DNA of 64,000 nucleotides from Terebella lapidaria (taxonomy: Eukaryota; Annelida; Polychaeta; Terebellida; Terebellidae): contig OX424564.1 of assembly GCA_949152475.1 (NCBI GenBank), forward strand, positions 38,996,165 to 39,060,164, written 5' to 3'. Below are positions 20,420 to 30,317 of this stretch, piece after piece (the first letter of the stretch is position 1; every line of letters starts with the position of its first letter). The position numbers and the translations under genes were made by a program. The notes beneath the pieces were generated by a model. The model was not told the DNA's origin. It worked only from the letters and a program-made list of their open reading frames with translations, and made no database searches.

Positions 20420-22035
20420 AAATTAGCCCAAGGGCTAAGACAGGTTACCGGACAAAATATGTTTTATATTCCTGTGACCTTGAAAATAAGGTCACTGGTC
20501 AAATGCAACGTCATGAGAATATCCAGCAAACATGTATATCATTCCCGATATGTCCATTGTTTGCTAAGCTGTAAATTCAATAACAAGTAAAACATAATAG
20601 CAATTTTGTTCTATGACCTTGAAAATCGAAGGTCGAATTAATGGTCATCAAAATATTTGGCATACATCATTCCCTATACGTGCACAACTGATTCCTTAGC
20701 TGTAAAGTCGATAATAAGTGAGATATTAGCCGTTGTGTCCTGTGACCTTGAAAATGAGGTCAAAGGTCAAATTCAAGGTCATCACAATATTAGGCGTTTA
20801 TCATTTCCTATATGTCCACAACTGATTCCCTGTAAAGTCGATGATAAGTGAGATATTAGCCATTTTGTGTTCTTGACCTTGAAAATGAGGTCAGAGGTCA
20901 AATTCAAAGTCACGAGAATATTCAGCATATGTCATTTCCTACATGTCCACAAATGATCCCTAAGCTGTAAAATCGATAATAAGTGAGATATTAGCCATTT
21001 TGTCCTGTGACCTTGAAAATGAGGTCAAAGGTCAAATTCAAGGTCATGACAATAATCTGCATATATCAGTTCCTATATGTTGTTAATTGATTCCCAAGCT
21101 GTAATGTCGATAAGAAGCGAGATATTAGTCATTTTGCCCTGTGACCTTGAAATGAGGTCAAAGGTCAAATTCAAGGTCATCAGAATATTCGGCTGATATC
21201 ATTTCCTATATGTCCACAATTGATTCCTAAGCTGTAAAGTCGATAATAAGCGAGATATTAGCCATTTTGTTCTCTGCCTTGAAACTGAGGTCACAGGTCA
21301 AATTCAAGGTCACGAGAATATTCAGCATATATCATTTCCTATATGTCCACAATTGATTCCTAGTCTCTAATCGCAATATTAAGTGAGATATTAGGCTTAT
21401 TGTGTCCCATTATAAAGCATAGGAGAATTTAACATGAGAAAGTCCCATTTGGGCCCAAAATGGCCCACTTCGAGCGATTCAAGGGCAACGAAATTTATAG
21501 ACATCATAGGAGTACATATGAGGAGTGTTATGTATCAAAAAGAAAAAAAGTTATTGAACAGATTTTGAGAAAACAACCGTCAAAGTCCAAAATTGGCCAT
21601 TTTTCGACGAAAACGGCCGCTCTGACCTTGAAACCGAGTCCCATTTGGCCCAAGTTTGGGCCCAAAATGGCCCACTTTGAGCGATTCAAGCGCAACGAAA
21701 TTTATAGACATCATAGGAGTACATATGAGGAGTGTTATGTATCAAAAAGAAAAAAAGTTATTGAACAGATTTTGAGAGAATGGCCGCCAAAGTCCAAAAT
21801 CATGCATTTTTCGTCGAAAATGGCCGCCATTTTGAAAAAAAATTCGGAAATCAGAAAACCAAAAAAAAGGCTTTCCTGGAAATATTTTTAGGTATTTTTT
21901 TGCAAAATTTCAGAAAGATCGGACCATATCGGACCATTATAAAGATAAAAATGTGAACGGACGGACGGACGGACGGACGACGGACGCAACGCCATGCCAA
22001 TAGATTATCGGACCATAGGTCCGGTAACCTAAAAA
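20420..22035 (+). mobile_element. Pearl/HINE-like element, copy 1
   Basis: The left end has the hairpin TTAGCCCAAGGGCTAA followed by AGGTTACCGGAC (20442-20453); the right end has GTCCGGTAACCT (22019-22030), its exact reverse complement, next to a GGACC-ATA-GGTCC hairpin. Inside are seven ~132-bp repeats (about 20460-21420), a directly repeated ~205-bp segment (21461-21665 and 21668-21870) and an ACGG microsatellite (about 21957-21980). This layout is that of mollusc pearl elements, now grouped with Helentron-derived sequences. The open frame at 21460-21891 is a by-product of the 205-bp duplication. Each ~132-bp repeat carries AGGTCA and TCAAGGTCA words. Confidence 0.7.
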
Positions 22036-22456
22036 TATATGTTCAAAACGGCAATATCTGTCAAACGGCATTTCCCACAAAGTTTCGCACATTGAGTTCG
22101 ATAACTTGAAAATTTTGCAATCTAGCCCAATGTTAATGTTAGCCCCGTTATTTAATTTCTGGGTCCACACGTGTGTTTGTGTGCATTTGTTTGCTTTGTA
22201 CAACCTTTGGAGATCGGCATGTATGTGTAAGTGTGTATTCCCATTCCTGGTGGATGCGATTGCCAACTTTTTCCATTTTCCCACAGGAGTCTGATAGAAA
22301 TGTGCCGCTTGTTCCAGATGGTGTAAACTTGATGAATGTCTTCTTCTTCTTCTTCCAATAAAGTACATTCCTCATAAATGAGTATTGTCATACTGTGCGA
22401 CGCAGCAGCGGAAAGTGATAAAATCTGCTATGTACAGTTAAAAACATCAGGTGGCT

Positions 22457-25246
22457 TTACTGGCGAAGGTGGAGGTCTTGGATCTTCTGCTTGAAGGTAT
22501 CCAAGTCCTTACTGTCCACTACCTCCTGGGGGAGTGCATTCCAGAGTCGAACCGTGTCTGGGAAAAACGACCTCTGGTGACTCTTCAGACGAGAGCGAGG
22601 GATGGTGAAGCTACAGGTGTTGCAATTCCTGTAGGATGGCCGCAGTGGGTGTCGCAATTCATGCTCAACATCGACAAGGTCTCCTTGGATGTGGTACAGC
22701 ATTGTCACTTTGGCTCTAGCTCGTCTTTCCTCCAGGGTCTGAAGTTCGAGACTCTCGCACATGGATGTAACGCTGCTGTATCGACTGTAGTCCCCTTTGA
22801 TGAAGCGTGCTGCTCTGCGCTGTACGCCTTCGATGAGGTCGATGTGATGCTGGTTGTGGGGATCCCACACTACCGACGCATACTCCAGAACTGGCCTCAC
22901 GAGGGTCTTGTAACACTGTAGCTTGACTTTTGGAGGGCATGAGCGGGTGTTCCTCTGCAGGAATGCCCTGGTACGGTCGGCCTTTTTGGTTGTCGCCTCA
23001 ATGTGGGTGTTCCATGATAGGTTGTTCGTGAAAGTGACACCAAGATATTTGGCCGAGCTGGGACTGTCCAAAACATGTCCGTGTATGGTGTATGGATATA
23101 CTAGAGGCTTCGGTTTGTTGCTGATATGTAGCACCTGACATTTCCCAGGATGAAATTCCATCAACCAGTCTGCTTCCCCCTTGGTGAGGCTGTCCAGGTC
23201 GGCCTGAAGGGTTCTGCAGTCGGCTTCCGTTTTCACCACCTTGAAAACCGAACTATCGTCTGCAAACAGCCTGGTGGATGATGACTTGGTTGCTTCAGGA
23301 AGGTCATTGATATAAGCCAAGAACAACAGTGGGCCGATCACTGATCCTTGGGGCACGCCTGAGGTCACTGCTGCTTCTGAGGAGGTTTTGCCATTCAGGA
23401 TGACGATCTGGCTTCTCTGGGCCAAGAAGTCCCGGATCCAGTCAACGGCTTGGTTGGCTACTCCATAGAATGTTAGCTTGTGTAACAGACGTTTGTGGGG
23501 CACCTTGTCGAATGCCTTGTTGAAATCCAGCAATATGGCATCAGTCTGTTGCCGGCAATCCAGGCCTTGGATCAAGGAATTTATGGTCGACAGAAGTTGT
23601 GTCTCACATGACCTTTTTCTGAAACCATGTTGGGACCGAGTCAGGACGGAGTGGTGATCGAAGTGTGTCATGATGCTTGAGTGGATGATGTGTTCAAGAA
23701 GTTTTGAACAAATTGATGTCAGTGATACCGGGCGGTAGTTAGAGGCTTTGGATCGGTCACCCTTCTTGAACAAAGGCACCACATGTGCAGTTTTCCAGTC
23801 GGCTGGTACGACCCCAGTGTCTAGTGAGGCTTGGAAGAGGTACGCCAGTACCAGAGCTAGTTCATTTGAGAGAAGCTTCAGGGGCCAAGGTGAGATCATG
23901 TCTGGACCAGCAGCTTTGTTGACATTTAAACGACTCAGTAGGGTCTGCACTCCTCTTGTGGAGACTACTATCCTGTCCATCTGAGCAAAAGGGGAGGGGC
24001 CCTTGTTAGGCATGTTGTCATCCTCATCCTTGTTGAAGACAGATACACACTGGTCGTTCAGTATATTAGCCTTGATCTGGTCGTCGCTGTGTATCACCCC
24101 ATTTCTCCTAAGAGGGCTGACACCGGTGTTATCGCATCTCTTACTTTTGATGTATGACCAGAATTTCTTCGGATTGGAGGATGCATCAGGTGAAATGATG
24201 TCAGTGATGAAAGTGTTGTAAGCTTTCCTGCTTTCACGCTGGGCAGCTTGTTTCAGTTTCTTGTATCTTAGCCAAAGCTTGGCTTTTTGGGTTTTGCGGG
24301 CTAGCTGGTAGCTGCGTTTCTTACGCCTGTAGAGTCTTTTCAGGTTTGTGTTGATCCATGGTTGATGGTGCCGAACTGATGTCATCTTGGAAGGGACGTG
24401 TTTGTCAACCAATGAAGTGATGTTATCTTTAAGCTCAGTCCACATGTTCTCAACTAGGTCTGAGTCAGAGAACTTGGTGATGAAGGCTGATGCGAATTCT
24501 CCAGCTGTGCTTTGCATAGCTGCCAGGTCAGCTTTCTTCCATAGGTGTAGGAGCCTCCTGACAGGTTTAGTGCGGGGTGCCCTGAGGTTGGAGTTTATGT
24601 ACACAATGTCATGGTCACCAAGGCCCGGTCGGGGTTCCAGGCGTTTTATCAGATCAGGACGGTTGGTAATGAAGAGGTCAAGAGTGGCGTCATTTCGAGT
24701 GGATGTGTTCACAGCTTGCTCGCACCCTGTGTTAGCGATCATCTCCAGGAAGCGTTGGTTGATATCCAATAGGTTTTGGTGGGCAACAATGGAGTTGGTG
24801 GACCAGTCAATGTCCGGCAGGTTAAAATCACCAGCAATCCAGAGAACTGCACTTTTGTTTGCCCCAGCCAGCTTCTCAATGGCTTCACACAGTTGTGCTG
24901 CATACACGGTGTCGCTCGAAGGTGGTCTATAGACGGCGCATACGAACAGGGATGGCTGCTTGGCAAGAGAGATCTTGGTTACCACCATTTCTACATCAGT
25001 GTCTTGGGGTTGGAGGTCAACAACTTCGCTGGTGTATTCGGATTTGATGGCTACTAGGACACCACCATATCCATCCGGACGGCCCTTTCGGTAGACAGAG
25101 TAATCAGGCGGGAATATCTCGGAGCTGCTAATGTTGGGTCCTAACCACGTCTCCGATCCTATGATGATGCAAGGGTCAGCTTGGTCAATCAGGACGCCTA
25201 GCTCTTCTATTTTGTTTTTGACACTGTGGAAGTTGATAATTAGCAC
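22457..25246 (-). CDS. APE endonuclease-reverse transcriptase of CR1-like element
   Basis: A 929-residue ORF; the same frame stays open upstream of the nominal Met, and the endonuclease opening LKVLIINFHSVKNK begins there. The N-terminal ~230 residues are an AP-type endonuclease (GSETW, AGDFNLPDIDW, then GDHDIVYI with the catalytic His). The RT covers the middle: YRPVSLTSICSKLLE, QHGFRKRSC, LDFNKAFDKVPH, GVPQGSVIGPLLFLAYINDL and the FADD box at 23255-23266. The C-terminal part ends in a region typical of CR1/jockey-like RTs (YLGVTF, then LVRPVLEYASVVWDP). It nicks target DNA and reverse-transcribes the element RNA there. There are no internal stops, so it was probably active recently. The clade (CR1, L2 or a relative) needs a tree. 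Confidence 0.93.
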   Translation of the reverse strand: MLIINFHSVKNKIEELGVLIDQADPCIIIGSETWLGPNISSSEIFPPDYSVYRKGRPDGYGGVLVAIKSEYTSEVVDLQPQDTDVEMVVTKISLAKQPSLFVCAVYRPPSSDTVYAAQLCEAIEKLAGANKSAVLWIAGDFNLPDIDWSTNSIVAHQNLLDINQRFLEMIANTGCEQAVNTSTRNDATLDLFITNRPDLIKRLEPRPGLGDHDIVYINSNLRAPRTKPVRRLLHLWKKADLAAMQSTAGEFASAFITKFSDSDLVENMWTELKDNITSLVDKHVPSKMTSVRHHQPWINTNLKRLYRRKKRSYQLARKTQKAKLWLRYKKLKQAAQRESRKAYNTFITDIISPDASSNPKKFWSYIKSKRCDNTGVSPLRRNGVIHSDDQIKANILNDQCVSVFNKDEDDNMPNKGPSPFAQMDRIVVSTRGVQTLLSRLNVNKAAGPDMISPWPLKLLSNELALVLAYLFQASLDTGVVPADWKTAHVVPLFKKGDRSKASNYRPVSLTSICSKLLEHIIHSSIMTHFDHHSVLTRSQHGFRKRSCETQLLSTINSLIQGLDCRQQTDAILLDFNKAFDKVPHKRLLHKLTFYGVANQAVDWIRDFLAQRSQIVILNGKTSSEAAVTSGVPQGSVIGPLLFLAYINDLPEATKSSSTRLFADDSSVFKVVKTEADCRTLQADLDSLTKGEADWLMEFHPGKCQVLHISNKPKPLVYPYTIHGHVLDSPSSAKYLGVTFTNNLSWNTHIEATTKKADRTRAFLQRNTRSCPPKVKLQCYKTLVRPVLEYASVVWDPHNQHHIDLIEGVQRRAARFIKGDYSRYSSVTSMCESLELQTLEERRARAKVTMLYHIQGDLVDVEHELRHPLRPSYRNCNTCSFTIPRSRLKSHQRSFFPDTVRLWNALPQEVVDSKDLDTFKQKIQDLHLRQ

Positions 25247-25253
25247 TTTGAGG

Positions 25254-25697
25254 TTACTGGTCTCTGGGAGATGAGGCCGTGAGGGGAAGACCTGGGCTGG
25301 TGGTCTCTTGACTTGTAAAGCTAGATGTCAAAGTGTCACTTAATGCATCATAATCAGTGAGGGTCGACTCGAACAGGCTTGTTGAGAAGTTTGGCATGCC
25401 ACATGAGACACAAGACCAGGTTAAACTCGAGTTTGCCAAGCTCTCGTAGACACGGGTGGTCATGTGTAGACAGGTTACATGGTACCATGCTGAACAGTCG
25501 TCGCACGCAATTGCTATTTGTTTCCATTTGACTGCCTTGGTGCATACTCCACAGGGAAATTTTGGTTTGTAAGGACCTGGGTTGGATGCTACATCGTGTG
25601 ACTGTGTTATCTTTGTATCAGGCAGGTAGTAGGTTGAAGACCTGATTACAGCGCAAGTGGATATCCATAGCCCTAGAGTATTGCAGGACCAAAACAT
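25254..25697 (-). CDS. 2A-like/PHD-finger N-terminal part of the CR1-like element
   Basis: A 147-residue ORF with a hydrophobic start, then DVASNPGP at about residue 35-42, a degenerate form of the 2A ribosome-skipping motif DxExNPGP in which Glu is Ala. A PHD-type C4HC3 finger follows (CGVC, CDDC, WYHVTC, WSCVSC). It ends seven bases before the nominal EN-RT Met, in a frame one base away. The EN-RT frame remains open under its last ~25 codons, so a single-base indel most likely broke one polyprotein. Similar 2A-PHD-APE-RT layouts are known in invertebrate non-LTR elements. Confidence 0.75.
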   Translation of the reverse strand: MFWSCNTLGLWISTCAVIRSSTYYLPDTKITQSHDVASNPGPYKPKFPCGVCTKAVKWKQIAIACDDCSAWYHVTCLHMTTRVYESLANSSLTWSCVSCGMPNFSTSLFESTLTDYDALSDTLTSSFTSQETTSPGLPLTASSPRDQ

Positions 25698-25760
25698 ACT
25701 GCTATTATCGCCCAGTGGGCAGACTGTCAGAACTCAAAATGTATTTGCACACAGGTAGGG

Positions 25761-27278
25761 CCGAATTTTCTGAGTGATCATATCTTATATGTAGCATTAC
25801 ATAGTCCTTGTACATATTTTAAGCGTCTGTGATACTTTCCTGGTGGTATTTTAATAAAAATTTTGAGATAATTCAGATTTTTCACTTTCCGCTGCGCATG
25901 CGCACTACAATGTCGAGCTATAGTGGCATTTTGATACCATTCTGCATCGCAAAAATTGTCTGCAAAAGGGTGTGAACCCCAGCGGTGGTTCTCCCGTTTG
26001 TCGCGAAGGATATGCCGCATACACTGAATATCTGTTCAGAATGTTCCTCAACATAAAATAATTGTAAGATAATGGTGCTCGAACGCCCCTTTAGAGAGAA
26101 CCCATGAATATGATAAATAGTTTAGTTCACATCCTACTCGATCGTGGTACCATAATCCCCGATGCATGAAGCATTCGTTTTACCGTAATCTCTTCCTCGT
26201 GGAACCATGTTTGCTTGGTTCCCGCGGAAACCAAGCAAGTACCATAGTCAAGCCGGTTGCTTCTCGCACGGATTACGAGTGTCACTACCAGCTCCCTTCT
26301 GACTTATCCATAGTGTAAATATTTTAAATTCCTCTCACAGACGACAAGAATGAATACACAGTTTACCAATATTAGCCTGAAATCGCCGGTACAAACTCGA
26401 ACTCTAACCTACCTTTCGCCAACTTTGATTAGGTACCGCTCAGCAATGTGGGTGCGAGGGTCTGAAGTTCGAATCTTGTATTTTCCACATGCCATTTTAT
26501 TACGACTGCTATGAAATTGCTTTATAACTTGTTAAATTTGAAAGAGAGAAGACACGGGCCATTATGCCTAGATTTATAAGAACAAAAAACTACATGTACA
26601 TGTGAAGTTATACTTACAGGGTCTATAGATTTCTATCTAGATGTTATCCAAATATAGGTAATAATGGGGCCATGGAGGGGGCGGGGGGAGGGGTATGCAT
26701 CCGTATGATGGGTTATTGTACATAATAGATTCACCTCAATATTACTCCATCAGGATCCAGGTCCATACCTGGGCAGGCACCAGTAGGCACCTATTATCGT
26801 TCAAAATGTTAATGAATCGTTTTAAAATATGCATGGCAATTCTACCATATATCTGAAGCTGCATCATATTAATAATTGAGCAAACTTACAACCAAATATA
26901 TGTCTTCATACAAAGTATACACATGTCGTTTAGACGGACGGGTGAACGGACGGACTTTACGGGCAAACTCAATGTTAAATATCCTATCTTAACTTTTCCC
27001 GTAAGTCATGAAAAAATCCCCGTAAAACCGAACTTTTGGCTTAAATCATGGTTAGGGGGCATTTTCAGCTTTATTCCCCCTAAGCTCTCCCCGTAAACCC
27101 TCTGGGGTTGCCTTTCAAAACAATCGCGCTTTTGGCCTAAGTCATGTAGGGCTTAATGAATCAGTTGTGCTTTTGGCCTAACTCATTTACACCCTGCAAC
27201 ATATCTTAAGGCGGTGACTGACCTAGTTCTTTTGTCTAGGGGTCAGGTCATGTTAATGTCACCGACTTGTGCTCAGAT
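25761..27278. other. Intergenic DNA without a recognised gene
   Basis: 1.5 kb with no supported coding region. A perfect 10-bp hairpin TTGCTTGGTT/AACCAAGCAA lies at about 26211-26240. A short ACGGACGG patch is at about 26933-26955. A segment at 27215-27265 (CTAGGGGTCAGGTCATGTTA) recurs inverted near 38985-39030. Confidence 0.45.
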
Positions 27279-28163
27279 TTTTTGACATTAGAGCGTTGGG
27301 GGCGAAGCCCCCAACTCTCTACATGTCTATGTGCTGACTTTTTCATGGAGGTTTCATGCCAACTTATCAACGCCCGTTTTGGCATGTAAACGTTTAGATA
27401 CCTACTTCAAATGAGGATTTTCTTCGTCCTTGACATAAAATCTCTACAATTGATAGCAAACTTCGAATATACCACAGATATATAAAGCATAAATCGATGT
27501 GTTAGTTTTGAGAAAAATACGAAAAACGCTCAGGTCGTCTTGAAAACGTCAAAATGGCGGAGCCGATGGAAATTGACGTTCCCAGAATGCAATGCAAATT
27601 TTACCGCAATGATGCGTATTTTGGAACACACAATTCTGTTCAGCAATTCGTACATGCATAGATGTAAGCTTGCGTGGCGCCTTCTCTGGCGTTATAAAGT
27701 AAACAAAACGATTCGTCTGCAATGCCACGGCTACATTTACCGTAATTCGATGTATTTTATCACATGACAAAGTGTTTCATGCTGGGTTCATGCGAAGCCT
27801 TTTTATTCTGGTCTTTTAATTTGCCTAGTAGTAGTAGGCATGTGTTCTATATCATGATATCAGATGGAGATATTCCTCATACTTTCCAGTATTTTTAAGG
27901 ATATTTATTGAGGTTCAATATTATTTCAGCAGGTGTATCTGTTTCGTTGATCGATTAAAACAAAAAATTTACTTATTAGGAATATAAATGAATGATAATA
28001 TACGGGAATAAATGGGAATCATGTGGGTTAGGATATGGTAGCATCTTTTTTTTTTGGGGGGGGGGGGGGGCTGGCATTGTGTAAGATACATTCAGCTTTC
28101 GTGGTGCTGATGATGTGCTCGAGCTCTAATGTCGTCTCCCGCAGTTAGCTGCATTTTCTTGTT
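27279..28163 (-). mobile_element. Helentron-like non-autonomous element, copy 3 (inverted)
   Basis: This is the reverse complement of copies 1 and 2. The 3' end (TTTTTGACATTAGAGCGTTG on the plus strand) with the G/C hairpin is at 27279-27318; the 5' end (CAGTTAGCTGCATTTTCTTG) is near 28142-28161. A run of G at about 28057-28072 matches the C-run in copy 1. Confidence 0.6.
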
Positions 28164-28882
28164 GGAACGAAGATCAACACACGGTAAGAAAAATTCAATT
28201 TCTGCAACAAAACGCATATATATAATAACTGAGGAGGATGATACGATGTCCGAGATACTACTACAAATTTATGTATTTCACAAATATTTGTAGGGGCTGA
28301 AATTCCCCAGAAATAAGGTTTCTTCCATCAATATTTACCCCAATTTTGACACGGTGATCATGTTCACGGTCATTTTCAATAAATTCTGCACATTGTATTT
28401 CGATAATCTGTACATGGGGGTTAAGATGATCATCTCATGTTTCATAAATCCTGCGCATACGCACCAATATATTGTAATTTTTCACTTATTCCCAAATTAC
28501 TACACACGCTTGTCGAGTCACCGATTTGAGTCAAGCATCACCGACTTAAGATGTTACTTGCCCAGAAAAGGACTGGTATCTCTCCACAAAAAAATGCATA
28601 AAGTATTAGCCACCGCCGATGTTCAATCAACGGTATGCATTGCAATATCAAAATGCGAATGTTTATATTATTTTCTCTCCATATTCTTGTCTTCATATTT
28701 TGAAAATGAGCAAAGTTAACATGTACACAATACACATTCATAATACGTGGACATGCCTAAATTATTTACATAGTCCCATCGTTTGTTCATTCAGGAATCA
28801 TGGCAGGAAAAGAAAGCTGTACCTGTCCAATCAGGTGTGCACGAACAAACTGCGAAGATAGCCATGCGACAATGACGCACCG

Positions 28883-29332
28883 ATGGGGCCCGACTCGGCA
28901 ACAGACTCGGCTACAGACTCGGGGGATGATTTGGAAATCACAGTGTGTGATGGAGAGAGTGTTTCGGGGAGCGATGAACCACCTGTATGCACGAAATGCA
29001 GTGTAATAAACACTTTTGCAACGCTTGCTGGTTACGACCGTTTTTATGACAATTTGTTACATAATATGGAAATTGGTCTTATAGGCAGGGACACTATGTC
29101 GTTCAAGCTATTCAATGAGTATCTGTCGTCTGTGTCATCCCGCGAAACATTTCAACACAGTGATGACACTTTGATGTGGTGGATGGCGGGATTCAAGATG
29201 TTCGGAGCTCGCTGGCTTAGGTTCATGTCGTTCGCCGATGAATCAGGAAACCATTTGCCTGTCTCTCCGAAACCACCCTTCGAGGAGTTGTCCCAAACTC
29301 ACTGTCTCCTACTGCTGTTGTTAGGAAACCAG
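28883..29332 (+). CDS. Hypothetical protein, putative first coding exon
   Basis: The open frame from ATG 28883 runs 150 codons to a CAG|GTAATA donor at 29332/29333. The protein begins with an acidic Ser/Thr/Asp-rich stretch (DSATDSATDSGDDLE), has a CTKC pair, and contains DDTLMWWMAGFKMFGARWL and a leucine-rich end (CLLLLLLGNQ). The donor is in phase with the exon starting at 29510. I do not recognise the family. The frame lies wholly between the inverted repeats of the surrounding element. An upstream exon (for instance around 28800) is possible, so the start is uncertain. Confidence 0.45.
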
Positions 29333-29509
29333 GTAATAAACACGATAAACAGTAGGATATCTTTTCATAGAATATCAGGCTGCTGATGACTTTCCATAGC
29401 TGAACAAATAAAAGGTGTTTTACCAGTACAGGTGGCCCGATTTACAATTTGTAATTTAAGCAAGGCTACATAAAGGATCTAAAAATACATTTTGATATAT
29501 TTCTTAGAG

Positions 29510-29737
29510 ATCTTAAATGACATGCTGCAAAATGTTAAAGACACTACAGACAGTAGCTTCATACTTTTTTCATACTTCGGTACGACCTACGGAGACGCAG
29601 ATTACATTGGAGTGGGTGTGAATATGCTGCGCACCAACACATCAATAACGCGGTCTTACGAAATGTTGTTGGGATGTATACTACACAATATATTGCTGCC
29701 TACGGTCCACGATACCACGAATATGATATCGCTATAA
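29510..29737 (+). CDS. Hypothetical protein, putative second coding exon
   Basis: A pyrimidine-rich stretch and TTCTTAGAG precede 29510; using the second AG gives a phase-0 acceptor that joins in frame to the 29332 donor. The exon encodes ILNDMLQNVKDTTDSSFILF, then FGTTYGDADYIGVGVNM, and stops at 29735-29737. Together the two exons would give about 225 residues. The intron would be 177 bp. No family recognised; splice use is inferred. Confidence 0.4.
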   Translation: MLNDMLQNVKDTTDSSFILFSYFGTTYGDADYIGVGVNMLRTNTSITRSYEMLLGCILHNILLPTVHDTTNMISL

Positions 29738-29992
29738 CCGTAACAAGAACACCTTTCTTGAGAACTTATTGTACACTTCAACTCATTCAACCAGTGGGTA
29801 TGTTATACCCAAAATGTAAACCTAAGTCGGTGACGCTTGACTCAAATCGGTGACTCGACAAGCATGTGGAAAAATTTATGAATAACTGAAAAATTAAAAG
29901 ATATTAGTGCATATGCGCAGGATGTATGAAACATGAGATGAATTTCTAAACTCCCGTGTACAGATTATCGAAATTCAATGTGCAGAATCGTA

Positions 29993-30317
29993 TGAACAGA
30001 TTATTTTGGCCTATATCTCAGAAAGATAAATGGCCTAAATCGATGTCTACTTAGGCCAAATTTTATTTGTTATTTTCAGAGCATAAAAAACACACCGAAA
30101 TAAATTATACAGGTTAGAGCCATGAAACATACTTATTGGAGTATTTTGACACAAAAGTCTCAAAACGTCCAAAATTTGAGTTAGGCCATTTTGCTTTAGA
30201 CTGTCGATATTAGTCGACAAAAAAAAATATGGTTTTATGCCAAATGGAAACAAACAAAATTTCAAACTGATCCGACCATCATGAACGAAGTTATGGCCAA
30301 AATTAATATGAGATTTT
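29993..30317. other. Short spacer before the 20-bp satellite
   Basis: AT-rich sequence with GGCCAAAATT-type words and no gene. Confidence 0.4.

Larger units (their letters stand above)
22336..25760 (-). mobile_element. CR1-like non-LTR retrotransposon, nearly complete
   Basis: On the minus strand it carries a 2A-like/PHD segment (25697-25254), then APE endonuclease and reverse transcriptase (25246-22457), and a 3' end with a short GAA microsatellite (22343-22360 on the plus strand as CTTCTT repeats). A one-base frame offset near 25256-25330 splits what is probably a single ORF in active relatives. The 5' end is set loosely at about 25760. Confidence 0.85.
28388..29992. mobile_element. Element with ~165-bp terminal inverted repeats and internal gene
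   Basis: Sequence 28388-28552 (for example GTCGAGTCACCGATTTGAGT) reappears reverse-complemented at 29824-29992 with roughly 80 percent identity. The arms enclose ~1.27 kb with a plausible two-exon coding region. Target duplications could not be placed because the outer ends are diverged. It may be a DNA transposon with a non-standard or host-derived cargo, or an inverted duplication next to a host gene. Confidence 0.55.

Noticed and set aside
21460..21891. 143-residue frame with duplicated MAHFERFK segment
   Set aside because: Lies in a duplicated part of a pearl-like element with no sign of protein conservation in copies 2 and 3.
26440..26490. tRNA or tRNA-SINE candidate around AGTTCGAATCT
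   Set aside because: A B-box-like word is present but no cloverleaf or acceptable A box could be folded.
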